From an uncultured Collinsella sp. (lineage in GTDB: Bacteria > Actinomycetota > Coriobacteriia > Coriobacteriales > Coriobacteriaceae), in NCBI GenBank assembly GCA_900768265.1, contig CAAGCF010000030.1, positions 1 to 50,667 on the forward strand: 50,667 nt of DNA, given 5' to 3'. Position 1 is the stretch's first letter, and each line of letters starts with the position of its first letter. Below, piece by piece: positions 15,305 through 23,592 of the stretch. The notes under the pieces are model-generated. The model was not told the DNA's origin and searched no databases. It saw only the letters and a list, made by a program, of their open reading frames with translations. The position numbers were made by a program, and so were the translations under genes.

Positions 15305-15425
15305 AGTTCCTCCGGTTGCAGCGTTTCTTTGCAAAGTGTCTTTGAATTGTATGACTAGGGTATAGTTAGCGCCATATGTTCACGGCGGCTTGCGTTGTGC
15401 GCCGCCCTTATATACGGAGGTTACC

Positions 15426-15854
15426 ATGTCCAACCAGGGCAAGAAGGTCAAGACTCATTATCGCGGCACGCTCGACGACGGCACGCAGTTCGATAGCTCT
15501 TACGATCGCGGCGAGCCGCTGGAGTTCACCTGCGGCGCCGGTCAGATGATCAAGGGCTTCGACGCCGCTGTTGTCGACATGCAGGTGGGCGAGAAGAAGA
15601 CCGTGCACATTCCCGCTGCCGATGCCTACGGCGAGCACAATCCCGAGATGGTCCTGACCTTCCCGGCTGAGCAGGTCCCCAATATCGAGCAGATCGAGAA
15701 GGGCATGAAGCTCTTCCTGTCCACGCCGAGCGGCATGCCCGTCCCCGCCGTGGTCATCGACGTGACGCCCGAGGCCGTGACGCTCGACGCCAACCACGAG
15801 CTGGCCGGTAAGGACCTCAACTTTGATATCGAGCTCGTCGAGGTCGAGGACTAG
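15426..15854 (+). CDS. SlyD-like FKBP-type peptidyl-prolyl isomerase
   Basis: A 142-residue FKBP of the SlyD subfamily: GKKVKTHYRGTLDDGTQFDSS and GQMIKGFDAAVVDMQVGEKKTVHIPAADAYGEHNPEMVL, with the insert-in-flap domain following (FPAEQVP to about residue 115) and the C-terminal NHELAGKDLNFDIELVEVED. It ends at the FKBP domain and lacks the His/Cys-rich nickel-binding tail of E. coli SlyD. GGAGG is 5 bases before the ATG. The next gene, 3 bases after the stop, is a UreE-like nickel chaperone, which links this pair to metal delivery. Confidence 0.93.
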   Translation: MSNQGKKVKTHYRGTLDDGTQFDSSYDRGEPLEFTCGAGQMIKGFDAAVVDMQVGEKKTVHIPAADAYGEHNPEMVLTFPAEQVPNIEQIEKGMKLFLSTPSGMPVPAVVIDVTPEAVTLDANHELAGKDLNFDIELVEVED

Positions 15855-15857
15855 AGT

Positions 15858-16436
15858 ATGCCTGAACGCTTGGTTTCGACGACATGCTTGGGAAATCTCA
15901 ACGATCCGTCCTATGAACTCCTGCTTCGCCGGGAGCTGGGCGGTGTCTTTGAAGTTGACGAGCTGTTGCTCGATTGGGACCAGGCTGATGCATGCGCGTT
16001 TGTGGGCGTGACGGAGCTGGGGCGCACGATCGATGTTCGGTTGGATACTGCCGACGGCGGTCGTCTTGCCGATGGCGACGTGCTCGCCATTGACCGTTCG
16101 GGCATGGTGCCCGTGGCGGTTGTCGTGCGCCTGCGCAGCGCCGAGGTTTATTTGGTCGAAGTCGACCGCATGGATCCGATTGCGCTCGCGCATGCGTGCT
16201 GGGAGATCGGCAATATGCACACGCCGCTTTTCCGAGGCGACTCGGACGAGCGTACCGTGCGCATGTATACGCCGGTGCAGCCTGTTTTGGGCCGCATGCT
16301 TCGGGGTGTCGAGGGTGTTCGGCTCTCGGTGGTTACCCGTGAACTCGATGCGGACCGGCGCTTTGCGTCGAGTGCGGCGGAGGTCGTCGTGAGCATGGCT
16401 CCCGACTTTACCATCGTTAAAAAGACGCGCGGCTAA
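15858..16436 (+). CDS. UreE-like nickel metallochaperone
   Basis: A 192-residue protein with the UreE arrangement. The N-terminal peptide-binding half has GRTIDVRLDTADGGRLADGDVL, and the metal-binding half has VYLVEVDRMDPIALAHACWEIGNMHTPLF with the conserved GNxH histidine. The C terminus lacks a His-rich tail. It directly follows the SlyD-like gene and shares its transcript. No urease structural or accessory genes lie in the window, so the client is unclear; another nickel enzyme such as a hydrogenase elsewhere in the genome is possible. UreE assignment is from motif order and length. Confidence 0.75.
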   Translation: MPERLVSTTCLGNLNDPSYELLLRRELGGVFEVDELLLDWDQADACAFVGVTELGRTIDVRLDTADGGRLADGDVLAIDRSGMVPVAVVVRLRSAEVYLVEVDRMDPIALAHACWEIGNMHTPLFRGDSDERTVRMYTPVQPVLGRMLRGVEGVRLSVVTRELDADRRFASSAAEVVVSMAPDFTIVKKTRG

Positions 16437-16450
16437 GTGCGCGTATGCGT

Positions 16451-16489
16451 AAGACGGGCTTTGAGGGGCGACCAATCAAAGTCCGTCTT
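16451..16489 (+). terminator. hairpin terminating the slyD-ureE-like pair
   Basis: AAGACGGGCTTTGA (16451-16464) pairs with 16476-16489; the single imperfection is a G-U wobble. It lies 14 bases after the stop codon and is followed by GCTGTT. Confidence 0.65.
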
Positions 16490-16519
16490 GCTGTTGATAG
16501 GAGGCTTTGGGGGAAGCAT

Positions 16520-17317
16520 ATGGGTCTTGAGGGAATCAAGCTGATTGCATGCGATTTGGACGGCACGTTGCTGCATCCGGGGGAGCGCGAGCCGCGTTCC
16601 GAGGCCTTTGAGCTTATCGATGAGCTGCATCGTCGCGGTATCGTGTTTATGCCGGCGAGTGGCCGTCAATATGCGAGCTTGCGCTACCTGTTTGCCCCGG
16701 TGGCCGATGAGCTCGCCTATGTATGCGAAAACGGAGCCCTGGTGATGAGCGAGGGGCGTGCCGTTGTCAAGCGTTCCATGGAGCGTAGCCTTGCTATGGA
16801 TATCGCGAACGCCGTGGTTGCGTATCCCCATGCCGACGTGACCCTTTCGTGTGAGGGGCACCTCTACAGCATGAGCGGCAACGATGCGTTTGTTGATCAC
16901 CTGCGTTATGAGGTCCATTGTGATGTGGCGGTAGTCGACCGTCCCGAAGACATTGACGAGGATGTCATTAAGATTGCCTTCCAGACGCCCGAGGCGGAGC
17001 AGCCGGCGGCGCTGGAGTATTTTGAGTGCCTCTTTAGCGACCGTGTTGACGTGATGACGTCGGGAACCGAATGGACGGACTTTATCGGTTTCGGTTCGGG
17101 CAAGGGGTCCGCGCTTGCCGATTATGGCCGTGCACTGGGGATCTCGCCTGACGAAATGATAGCGTTTGGAGATAACGAAAACGATCGCGACATGCTCAAC
17201 GTGGTGGGCCATCCCTATCTGATGGAGAGCTGCAACCCCACCATGCGCGGCATCAACGACCGTGTCCGCTACGCGCGTACGGTCGAAGAGGAACTGCATC
17301 GCCTGCTCGCCGAGTAG
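16520..17317 (+). CDS. HAD-superfamily phosphatase, Cof subfamily
   Basis: A 265-residue Cof-type HAD hydrolase. Motif I is ACDLDGTLLHPG with the nucleophile Asp, motif II is MPASGRQYASL, and the late motif is IAFGDNENDRDMLNVVG. A type IIB cap occupies about residues 85-185. The ATG at 16520 has GGGGGAAG 4 bases upstream; an earlier in-frame ATG at 16445 lies inside the preceding terminator and is not used. Substrates of this family are small phosphorylated sugars, flavin or pyridoxal phosphate and cannot be read from sequence. Confidence 0.9.
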   Translation: MGLEGIKLIACDLDGTLLHPGEREPRSEAFELIDELHRRGIVFMPASGRQYASLRYLFAPVADELAYVCENGALVMSEGRAVVKRSMERSLAMDIANAVVAYPHADVTLSCEGHLYSMSGNDAFVDHLRYEVHCDVAVVDRPEDIDEDVIKIAFQTPEAEQPAALEYFECLFSDRVDVMTSGTEWTDFIGFGSGKGSALADYGRALGISPDEMIAFGDNENDRDMLNVVGHPYLMESCNPTMRGINDRVRYARTVEEELHRLLAE

Positions 17318-17398
17318 ATATTTGGGACATGCCTAGAAATCTACTTTTTGCTGCAAAGTGCGAAAAGGTGGATTTTAAGGCATGTCCCAAACATCTAC
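17315..17398. repeat. long inverted repeat between convergent genes
   Basis: GTAGATATTTGGGACATGCC and following bases (17315-17350) pair with 17361-17398 with few mismatches, around a short loop. The arms include the stop codons of both the HAD gene (plus) and the fur-family gene (minus), so it probably serves as a bidirectional terminator. It shares the TTTGGGACA/TGTCCCAAA theme with the element at 1603. Confidence 0.8.
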
Positions 17399-17775
17399 CG
17401 GCAGTCGGGGCAGAGACCCTCGAAGATGGTGTAGTGCGAGGTGACGCTCCAACCGATTTGCTCGGACGCCTTGGTGTCGAGTTGGGCATCGAAGGGGAGC
17501 GGTACATCGATGACGCGGCTGCACGAGGTGCAGATGATATGCGCATGCGGCTCGATCGTGCGATCGAAGCGGCTGCCGCCTGGTGTCTTGATGGAGAGGA
17601 TCTCCCCGGCATCGGCCAGGAGGTTGAGGTTGCGGTAGACCGTGCCACGGCTGATTTTGTCATCCTGTGCGCGCACGACGTTGTAGATTTCGTCGGCGGT
17701 GGGATGGTTATAACTTTGGCGCACGGCGTCAAGAACCAGCTTTCGCTGCCTGGTATTCCTTCTTTGCACCGCCAT
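17395..17775 (-). CDS. Fur-family metal/peroxide regulator
   Basis: A 126-residue protein with an N-terminal winged helix (TRQRKLVLDAV, HPTADEIYNVV, ISRGTVYRNLNLLADAGEI) and the C-terminal metal domain. HAHIICTSCSRVIDV and GLCPDCR supply the two CxxC pairs of the structural zinc site. It is shorter than most Fur proteins, which is more usual for PerR-like members. Its regulon is not shown; the flavodoxin/DUF3793/HMA genes near 36-37.5 kb are possible metal-linked genes. It ends convergently in a long shared hairpin with the HAD gene. Confidence 0.9.
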   Translation of the reverse strand: MAVQRRNTRQRKLVLDAVRQSYNHPTADEIYNVVRAQDDKISRGTVYRNLNLLADAGEILSIKTPGGSRFDRTIEPHAHIICTSCSRVIDVPLPFDAQLDTKASEQIGWSVTSHYTIFEGLCPDCR

Positions 17776-17836
17776 GCGCCTCGCCTCTTTTCTATCAACG
17801 GTCGTAGGTAAATGATACCGTATTTAGCACACAATA

Positions 17837-18247
17837 CTAATAACGAGGAATGAAGCTGTCTTCATTGGCAAGTGGGGCTTGGGCCTGAGCTTCTACGAGG
17901 CGAAAACGCGTTCCCATGCGCTCGTAGGAGGCATGAAGCGCCTCGAGATGAGATAGGATGTTTGCCGGAGCTCCCTGTATCTCCATCTCGACCGAGCCGT
18001 CTTCCATGTTGCGCACCCAGCCGGTGAGTGCGCGTGCCTGCGCGAGGTTGGTGTTGGTAAAGCGAAAACCAACGCCCTGGACTTGCCCCGCCCAGCGCAG
18101 GAAATAGCGCAGGGGAGTGTCTTGAGTGACCTCGTCGCTTGCGAGCACAGTAAGCCTGCGGCGCAGCTCGAGCTCAATGTTTGATGGTTTTTGAGGCTCT
18201 CGACTGCCGCCGGTGACGCTGGAGAAGAACGTATCGAAGAAGCCCAT
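17837..18247 (-). CDS. acylphosphatase-domain protein
   Basis: A 136-residue protein. After a leader of about 45 residues (MGFFDTFFSSVTGG, then a basic helix) comes the acylphosphatase fold: RYFLRWAGQVQGVGFRFTNTNLAQARALTGWVRNMEDGSVEMEIQG, with the phosphate-loop Arg and the GWVRN Asn. Acylphosphatases hydrolyse acyl phosphates. The ATG at 18247 lies 2 bases beyond the stop of the upstream oxidoreductase, so the two are co-transcribed. The N-terminal extension is not typical of 90-residue acylphosphatases. Confidence 0.85.
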   Translation of the reverse strand: MGFFDTFFSSVTGGSREPQKPSNIELELRRRLTVLASDEVTQDTPLRYFLRWAGQVQGVGFRFTNTNLAQARALTGWVRNMEDGSVEMEIQGAPANILSHLEALHASYERMGTRFRLVEAQAQAPLANEDSFIPRY

Positions 18248-18249
18248 CG

Positions 18250-19356
18250 CTAGGCCTGCTTGCCTGCGTCGGACGGGAAGGTAATGCCGGCCTGCTGGCG
18301 CACGGCATCCATGATGCGCAATGAGACGAGCGTGACATCGCGGTAGTGGCCAAGTTCGTGACGTCCCGCCGGGGTCTCCCAAATCTCTTCCTTAACGTTA
18401 TCGATGCCGCCGATGGCGGTGATAAAGTCTGTGAGTTCGTATTCCATAGTGTTGCTCGATTTGGGCAGGTCGAGCACGCGGCCGTTGTCGCCCTGTTCGC
18501 GCGGTACCTCGGTTGCCGAGCCGCGTACGACATCGCCGCGATAGTCGATGCGGACGTTGCGGGGCGTGGACAGATGGTCGATCTGGATAGTGCCACGCTC
18601 GCCTTCGATCTGCGAGGGCAGCAGGTCATTCGTTATTTTGGAGTGCGCGAGCTCGACGGAGATACGGCCACCGCCGTAGCTGGCGAGGATGGAACCGCAG
18701 CCGTCGATGGGGCCGTGCGTGAGCTGTCGCGTGGCGGGGTCGAGCAGAGTAGCCATGCTCGTAAGGCCGGAGGGCATGCCGAAAATCTCGACCATGGGCT
18801 CGACGGTGTAGACGCCAATGTCCATGAGGGAACCCGATGCCATATTGCAATCGAAGATATTGGTGGCGCGTCCCGCGAGAATCTCGTTGTAGCGCGAGGA
18901 ATATTTGCCAAAGCGCAATGAGGCGCGGCGGATGGGGGCGATCTCGCCCAGGGCGTCCTCGATGGCGTGGAAGGCGGGGTCGTGGAGGGGACGCATGGCC
19001 TCGAGGGCCACGACACCTGCTGCCTCGGCAGCGCGGAAGACTTCCAGCGCCTGCGCTTCGGTGGCGCAGAAGGGCTTCTCGACGATGACGTGCTTGCCAC
19101 CGGCGATGCAGGCAAGGGCCTGCTCGTAGTGAAGTGCGTTAGGGCTGCCGATATAGACGGCGTCGACGTCGGCGGCTGCCGCGAGCTCATCGAGTGAAGT
19201 AAAGTTTCGCTCGCCACCGCGCTCGGCGGTAAAGGCGGCACCGCGATTGGCATCGCGTGAAAGCGTGCCCACAAACGCGGCTTGGTCGTTGGCGTTGACG
19301 ACTTGGATAAAGTCGTCGGTGATCATGGATGTGCCGATGGTCGCGATGCGCAGCAT
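18250..19356 (-). CDS. Gfo/Idh/MocA-family oxidoreductase
   Basis: A 368-residue NAD(P)-dependent dehydrogenase. The Rossmann start is LRIATIGTSMITDDFI, the family motif EKPFCATEAQ occurs at about residues 93-102, and the C-terminal beta-sheet domain follows with IGVYTVEPMVEIFG. The ATG at 19356 has AAGGGGG just upstream. Substrates are usually sugars, inositols or related polyols; the sequence does not discriminate. The acylphosphatase gene follows after 2 bases. Confidence 0.9.
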   Translation of the reverse strand: MLRIATIGTSMITDDFIQVVNANDQAAFVGTLSRDANRGAAFTAERGGERNFTSLDELAAAADVDAVYIGSPNALHYEQALACIAGGKHVIVEKPFCATEAQALEVFRAAEAAGVVALEAMRPLHDPAFHAIEDALGEIAPIRRASLRFGKYSSRYNEILAGRATNIFDCNMASGSLMDIGVYTVEPMVEIFGMPSGLTSMATLLDPATRQLTHGPIDGCGSILASYGGGRISVELAHSKITNDLLPSQIEGERGTIQIDHLSTPRNVRIDYRGDVVRGSATEVPREQGDNGRVLDLPKSSNTMEYELTDFITAIGGIDNVKEEIWETPAGRHELGHYRDVTLVSLRIMDAVRQQAGITFPSDAGKQA

Positions 19357-19429
19357 ACGTCCCCCTTGCGTTGTTTGGTCTACAGGATGAGTGTAGCGCG
19401 TGGGGATATAAAGCTGCGCGAAAACGCTA

Positions 19430-19915
19430 TTACAGGTCGCTCTCGTTAAAGCCGGCGTCGATATCGAGGTTACTGCCGTCGGCCGCCGTGGTGGCGAGCT
19501 CATCGCAGCGCTCGTTGAGCTCGTGACCGGCGTGACCCTTAACCCAGATGAACTCAACCTTGTGCTTGCTTTTGGCGGTGAGTAGGCGCTCCCACAGGTC
19601 GCGGTTCTTGACGGGTTGCTTGTTGGCGGTTTTCCATCCGCGCTTTTTCCAGCCGTCGATCCAATGCTTGTTAAAGGCGTTGACGACGTACTGCGAATCA
19701 GAATGGACTTCGACCTCGCAGGGGCGGTTGAGTGCCTCGAGCGCCACGATGACCGCCATGAGTTCCATGCGGTTGTTGGTGGTCTTGGCGTAGCCGCGCG
19801 AAAGCTCGGAGGTGAAGGTCTTGCCGGCGGGGTTGGTGTATTTGAGCACGGCGCCGTAGCCGCCGCGTCCCGGATTTGATCGGGCCGAGCCGTCGGTGTA
19901 GATGATGACCTTCAC
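19430..19915 (-). CDS. rnhA: ribonuclease HI
   Basis: Removes RNA from RNA-DNA hybrids. All four catalytic acids are in place: YTDGSARSNPGRGGYG (Asp), NNRMELMAV (Glu), VHSDSQYVV (Asp) and the late NERCDELAT (Asp). WIDGWKKRGWKTANKQPVKN is the basic handle region. Length 161 residues is normal. The start is a GTG (19915) with GAAAGGAAG upstream. Confidence 0.97.
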   Translation of the reverse strand: MKVIIYTDGSARSNPGRGGYGAVLKYTNPAGKTFTSELSRGYAKTTNNRMELMAVIVALEALNRPCEVEVHSDSQYVVNAFNKHWIDGWKKRGWKTANKQPVKNRDLWERLLTAKSKHKVEFIWVKGHAGHELNERCDELATTAADGSNLDIDAGFNESDL

Positions 19916-20014
19916 GGGCTTCCTTTCGTTGAGTGCATTTCATGTGAGTGACCATTGTAGCGCCATGCCCGCCGGGGGCCAGCAATCTACGATTTCTACC
20001 CCGTCTTCCGACTG

Positions 20015-20917
20015 TTAGTTGGCATGGATGATGCGGTTGAGCTCGTCGAGGTATTGCTGCAAGAGGAGAGAGGGCTTGCGCTCGTCGTGCATGATGTAGC
20101 CAACGCGCATCGTTGGGGCGTCTGCTAGCGGGATCGATGCCATGCCCCATTGCATTTCATTGGAGAGGACACCGGTCGACAGGGTGTAACCGTTCGACGT
20201 GATAAGTAAGTTAGTAAGTGTTCCGCGGTCCGAGATTCGTATGTTGCGGTCGCAGGGGATATAGCTAAAAGGTTCCTCGGCGTAATAGAAGGAGTTTGAG
20301 GTTCCCTGCTCAAAGCTGTAGCGCGTATAGGGCGTGAGGTCGGCAAGGGACAGCTGCGGGCGGCGTGCGAGCGGGTGGCGCTCGCTAACGAAGACGTGGA
20401 CCGTCGCGTCGAATAGGGGATGGAAGCTTGCACGGGCATCGGCGAAGGCCTTCTGCAGAACGCGGGCGTTAAAGTCATCCAGATACAGAATGCCGATATC
20501 GCTGCGAAACGCACGGACGTCATCGATGATCTGCGATGTGGTGGTCTCGCGCATGATGAACTCGAACTTGCTGTCGCGGCAGCGCTCGACGACGTTGACA
20601 AAGGCCTCGACCGAAAAGGCGTAGTGCTGGGCGGAAATGGCGAGGCGGGCTTGCGGGGTGCCACCGTCCTCGTAGCGTGCCTCGAGCATGTCGGCCTGCT
20701 CTACGACCTGGCGCGCATAGCCCAAAAGCTCGGTGCCGTCGTTGGTGAGCGTGACGCCGCGGCTGGAGCGCGTAAAGATCTCCAGATGGAGCTCTTGTTC
20801 TAGGCTTTTGACGGCGTTTGAGATGTTGGACTGAGCGGTATAGAGGCGCTGAGCTGCGGCGTTGATTGAGCCGGACTCTGCCACGGCGATCAGAAAACGA
20901 AGCTGCTGGAGGGTCAT
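20015..20917 (-). CDS. LysR-type transcriptional regulator
   Basis: A 300-residue LysR protein: the N-terminal helix-turn-helix (LQQLRFLIAVAESGSINAAAQRLYTAQSNISNAVKSLEQEL) is followed by a two-lobed co-inducer domain from about residue 90. It is divergent from metY with a 275-base intergenic region, the usual arrangement when a LysR regulator controls the divergent gene. By analogy with CysB/MetR-type regulators the effector may be a sulphur metabolite, but nothing in the chain fixes this. Confidence 0.92.
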   Translation of the reverse strand: MTLQQLRFLIAVAESGSINAAAQRLYTAQSNISNAVKSLEQELHLEIFTRSSRGVTLTNDGTELLGYARQVVEQADMLEARYEDGGTPQARLAISAQHYAFSVEAFVNVVERCRDSKFEFIMRETTTSQIIDDVRAFRSDIGILYLDDFNARVLQKAFADARASFHPLFDATVHVFVSERHPLARRPQLSLADLTPYTRYSFEQGTSNSFYYAEEPFSYIPCDRNIRISDRGTLTNLLITSNGYTLSTGVLSNEMQWGMASIPLADAPTMRVGYIMHDERKPSLLLQQYLDELNRIIHAN

Positions 20918-20978
20918 CGGTGCCCGTCCTTTCGATAGCTATCTAAAAAACCGATAACAGGTTAGCGCTTTTAAGTGA

Positions 20979-21007
20979 TTGACCGAGCGAAACAATGCTC
21001 GTACTAT
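20979..21007 (+). promoter_or_regulatory. predicted metY promoter
   Basis: TTGACC (20979-20984) and TACTAT (21002-21007) are separated by 17 bases. Transcription from about 21014 gives a leader of about 180 bases that contains a small open reading frame. The LysR gene reads away on the other strand. Confidence 0.65.
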
Positions 21008-21076
21008 TCAAAACACACAAAGGCGGTAGGTAATTAAGCCGACCACGGAACCGGGATGTCAAAGGGAGGACCGCAT

Positions 21077-21130
21077 ATGAACTGCTTGCCAAGACGAATG
21101 CCGGGCTCCTGTTTGCGCCCGTTGGCGTGA
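21077..21130 (+). CDS. putative Cys/Met-containing leader peptide of metY
   Basis: A 17-codon open frame, MNCLPRRMPGSCLRPLA, starts with an ATG that has a near-perfect GGGAGGA 6-7 bases upstream and ends in TGA 62 bases before the metY ATG. It contains two Cys, two Met, three Pro and rare-type arginine codons (AGA, CGA). CTCCTG inside the frame can pair with CAGGAG just after its stop. The combination suggests translation-dependent attenuation of metY in response to cysteine or methionine, but it could also be a chance frame. Confidence 0.5.
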   Translation: MNCLPRRMPGSCLRPLA

Positions 21131-21192
21131 TCAGGAGACAGCGACTTACTCTTCTCTTATTTATTTACTTTCGTTCGATCAAGGAGATCATC

Positions 21193-22503
21193 ATGAGCCA
21201 GTTCATCAACAACCCCGAGCACACCTTTGGTTTCGATACCCTGCAGCTTCATGTTGGCCAGGAGAGCGCCGACCCCGCATCCGACTCCCGCGCCGTGCCT
21301 ATCTACCAGACCACGAGCTATGTGTTCCGCAACTCCCAGCACGCCGCCGACCGCTTTGGTCTTGCCGACGCCGGTAACATCTACGGCCGTCTGACCAACT
21401 CCACCCAGGGCGTCTTCGAGGACCGTATCGCCGCACTCGAGGGTGGCGTGGCCGGTCTTGCCGTCGCCTCCGGCGCTGCTGCCATCACCTATACCCTGCA
21501 GGCTCTTGCCCAGGCTGGTGACCACGTGGTGGCTCAGAAGACCATCTACGGTGGTTCCTACAACCTGCTCGAGCATACGCTCTCCCAGTTTGGCGTCGAG
21601 ACCACGTTTGTCGATGCTCATAACCTGGAAGAGGTTGAGGGTGCCATCAAGGACAACACCACGGTCATCTATCTCGAGACGCTCGGCAACCCCAACTCTG
21701 ACATCCCCAACATCGACGCCATCTCCGAGATCGCCAAGAAGCACGGTCTGCCGGTTGTCGTCGACAACACTTTCGGCACCCCGTATCTGTTCCGTCCGCT
21801 GGAGCATGGCGCCAACATCGTTGTCCACTCCGCAACCAAGTTCATCGGCGGCCACGGCACCTCGCTGGGCGGTGTGATCGTCGACGGCGGTAACTTCGAT
21901 TGGAAGGCGAGCGGAAAGTACGCCCAGATCGCTGAGCCCAACCCCTCCTACCATGGCGTCTCGTTTGCCGAGGCTGCCGGTCCCGCCGCCTTCGCAACCT
22001 ATGTCCGCGCCATCCTGCTGCGCGACGAGGGTGCCTGCATCAGCCCGTTCAACGCCTGGGTCCTGCTCCAGGGCACCGAGACCCTGTCGCTGCGCGTCGA
22101 CCGCCATGTCGAGAACACCAAGAAGGTCGTTGAGTTCCTGGCTGGTGACAGCCATGTCGCCAAGGTGAACCACCCGAGCCTGCCTGAGCACCCCGATCAC
22201 GAGCTCTATCAGAAGTACTTCCCCAACGGCGGCGCTTCGATCTTCACCTTTGAGATTAAGGGTGGCCAGGAGGCAGCTTGGAAGTTCATCGATCATCTGC
22301 AGGTGTTCTCGCTGCTCGCCAACGTGGCCGACGTCAAGTCGCTCGTCGTGCACCCGGCTACCACCACGCACTCCCAGCTCTCTGCCGAGGAGCTCGCCGA
22401 GCAGAACATCACGCCCTCCACGATCCGTCTTTCCATCGGTACCGAGAACGCCGAGGACATCATTTGGGATCTGAAGCAGGCCTTCGCCGCGCTGGACGAG
22501 TAA
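21193..22503 (+). CDS. metY: O-acetylhomoserine sulfhydrylase (MetY)
   Basis: A PLP enzyme that makes homocysteine from O-acetylhomoserine and sulfide. The 436 residues show the Cys/Met-metabolism family blocks: ETLGNPNSDIPNIDAI, VVDNTFGTPYLFRPLEHGANIVVHSATKFIGGHGTSLGG (Lys binding PLP) and the C-terminal HPATTTHSQL...IRLSIGTEN. The length and the insert after the PLP lysine fit MetY rather than the shorter MetB/MetC. AAGGAG lies 6 bases before the ATG at 21193; an earlier in-frame ATG at 21127 lacks this. It is preceded by a possible leader peptide and a divergent LysR gene. Confidence 0.95.
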   Translation: MSQFINNPEHTFGFDTLQLHVGQESADPASDSRAVPIYQTTSYVFRNSQHAADRFGLADAGNIYGRLTNSTQGVFEDRIAALEGGVAGLAVASGAAAITYTLQALAQAGDHVVAQKTIYGGSYNLLEHTLSQFGVETTFVDAHNLEEVEGAIKDNTTVIYLETLGNPNSDIPNIDAISEIAKKHGLPVVVDNTFGTPYLFRPLEHGANIVVHSATKFIGGHGTSLGGVIVDGGNFDWKASGKYAQIAEPNPSYHGVSFAEAAGPAAFATYVRAILLRDEGACISPFNAWVLLQGTETLSLRVDRHVENTKKVVEFLAGDSHVAKVNHPSLPEHPDHELYQKYFPNGGASIFTFEIKGGQEAAWKFIDHLQVFSLLANVADVKSLVVHPATTTHSQLSAEELAEQNITPSTIRLSIGTENAEDIIWDLKQAFAALDE

Positions 22504-22563
22504 GGCGACTTGTGCAAGGACCCCTTGCGACTCGATAGGTATAACTGCATAAAATGCCTGCTC

Positions 22564-22605
22564 AAGGCGCCTGTGCAAGCAATGGTTGCGCAGGCGCCTT
22601 TTTTG
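22564..22605 (+). terminator. Rho-independent terminator of metY
   Basis: A 15-bp stem with one wobble (22564-22578 with 22586-22600) is followed by TTTTTGC. Confidence 0.9.
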
Positions 22606-22815
22606 CATAGGAAGGGCGCTATTACAGGGTTTTTGGCATGCTTTATGCATTCGAGTTGTGGAAAACTCCTGTTGAGAGGATGTGAGTTTTACGCAATTGA
22701 CGTGCGCCTTTTGAGTAAAACCGCAGGTCGCGATTTGCTCGAGGTACTATGCAGCGCGATCGAATCACACGCAGCTCAAACGCAGCAAAAACGCACTACG
22801 GAGGTTTCCAGCTAC
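22606..22815. other. intergenic stretch before the secreted protein
   Basis: No gene. It contains a GTGAGTTTTAC...GAGTAAAACC partial dyad near 22690 and an A-rich CGCAGCAAAAACGCACTACG run before the ribosome binding site. No confident promoter or known RNA motif. Confidence 0.4.
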
Positions 22816-23592
22816 ATGAGGATCGATTCACGAAAACCGAAAGCCGCTGCCCTTTCCGCCGCTCTGACCGTGGCACTTTTGGCGGGCGCCGGTGCAACTG
22901 ATGCCCACGCCGCAACACTGTCCGATACGGTTGGATCTACGCCGTCCGAGACGACGCTGGTACAGCCCGTTGATTATCGCGGCGATGGTTATGGCTCTAT
23001 GCAGGAGTGGAACGCCTCGATGGAGGCCAAGCGCGATTCCCTTGAAATGCGCGCTCAGATTATCCTAAACATGTATGGTGACTATGCCACCGATGACGAG
23101 CGCGCTGTGCTGCAGGGTTGTATCGATGGTGCGGGCAGCCTTTTGACGATGGGGGAGGTCGACGCGAAGTCGACCGAGCTCGATGAGCTGCGCACTGCGC
23201 TTGAGAATGCCAAGCGCGAAGCGCTCGAGGCCGCTGCCGCCGAGGCGGAGGCTGCCGAGGCCGCCCAGGCTTCGTACTACAACGCCGGCTCCGGCGCGTC
23301 TTACGCGTCTGCTGCGTATTACGCGAACGGCTCGGGTCTGACGCGCTCGAGCGGCGTCAATAACTATAACGGCCGCCGCGAGACTTATTACAGCAGCAAC
23401 GTGTTGTATCACCACCGCACGGGCGAGTGGACGCAGGATTCCGAGGGCTTTTGGCGCGATTCCGATGGTTACTACGTCGTTGCCGCGGGCGATAAGGCCC
23501 AAGGCTCTACGTTTACCGGTTCCAAGGGCGAGTGCAAGGTCTATGACTCCGGCTGCGCTGCCGGAACCACCGACTACTACACTGGCTGGTAA
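22816..23592 (+). CDS. secreted protein with coiled-coil and Tyr-rich C terminus
   Basis: A 258-residue protein with a classical signal peptide: basic N terminus RIDSRKPK, hydrophobic core to about residue 28, probable cleavage after ATDAHA. Residues about 60-155 are strongly helical and charged, ending in an Ala/Glu-rich coiled coil. The C-terminal 100 residues are rich in Tyr, Ser and Gly, with a pair of cysteines (ECKVYDSGC) and the ending TTDYYTGW. I do not recognise a catalytic domain. The start at 22816 is chosen because the signal peptide begins there, with GGAGG 11 bases upstream. It may be a cell-surface or cell-wall-associated protein. Confidence 0.75.
   Translation: MRIDSRKPKAAALSAALTVALLAGAGATDAHAATLSDTVGSTPSETTLVQPVDYRGDGYGSMQEWNASMEAKRDSLEMRAQIILNMYGDYATDDERAVLQGCIDGAGSLLTMGEVDAKSTELDELRTALENAKREALEAAAAEAEAAEAAQASYYNAGSGASYASAAYYANGSGLTRSSGVNNYNGRRETYYSSNVLYHHRTGEWTQDSEGFWRDSDGYYVVAAGDKAQGSTFTGSKGECKVYDSGCAAGTTDYYTGW

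Noticed and set aside
17395..17775. Assignment of the Fur-family gene as specifically PerR or Zur
   Set aside because: Short length and CxxC pairs fit more than one branch; the residues that separate them cannot be judged without an alignment.
21014..21192. SAM-type riboswitch upstream of metY
   Set aside because: The conserved SAM-I or SAM-II core sequences are not present; the leader peptide explanation fits better.
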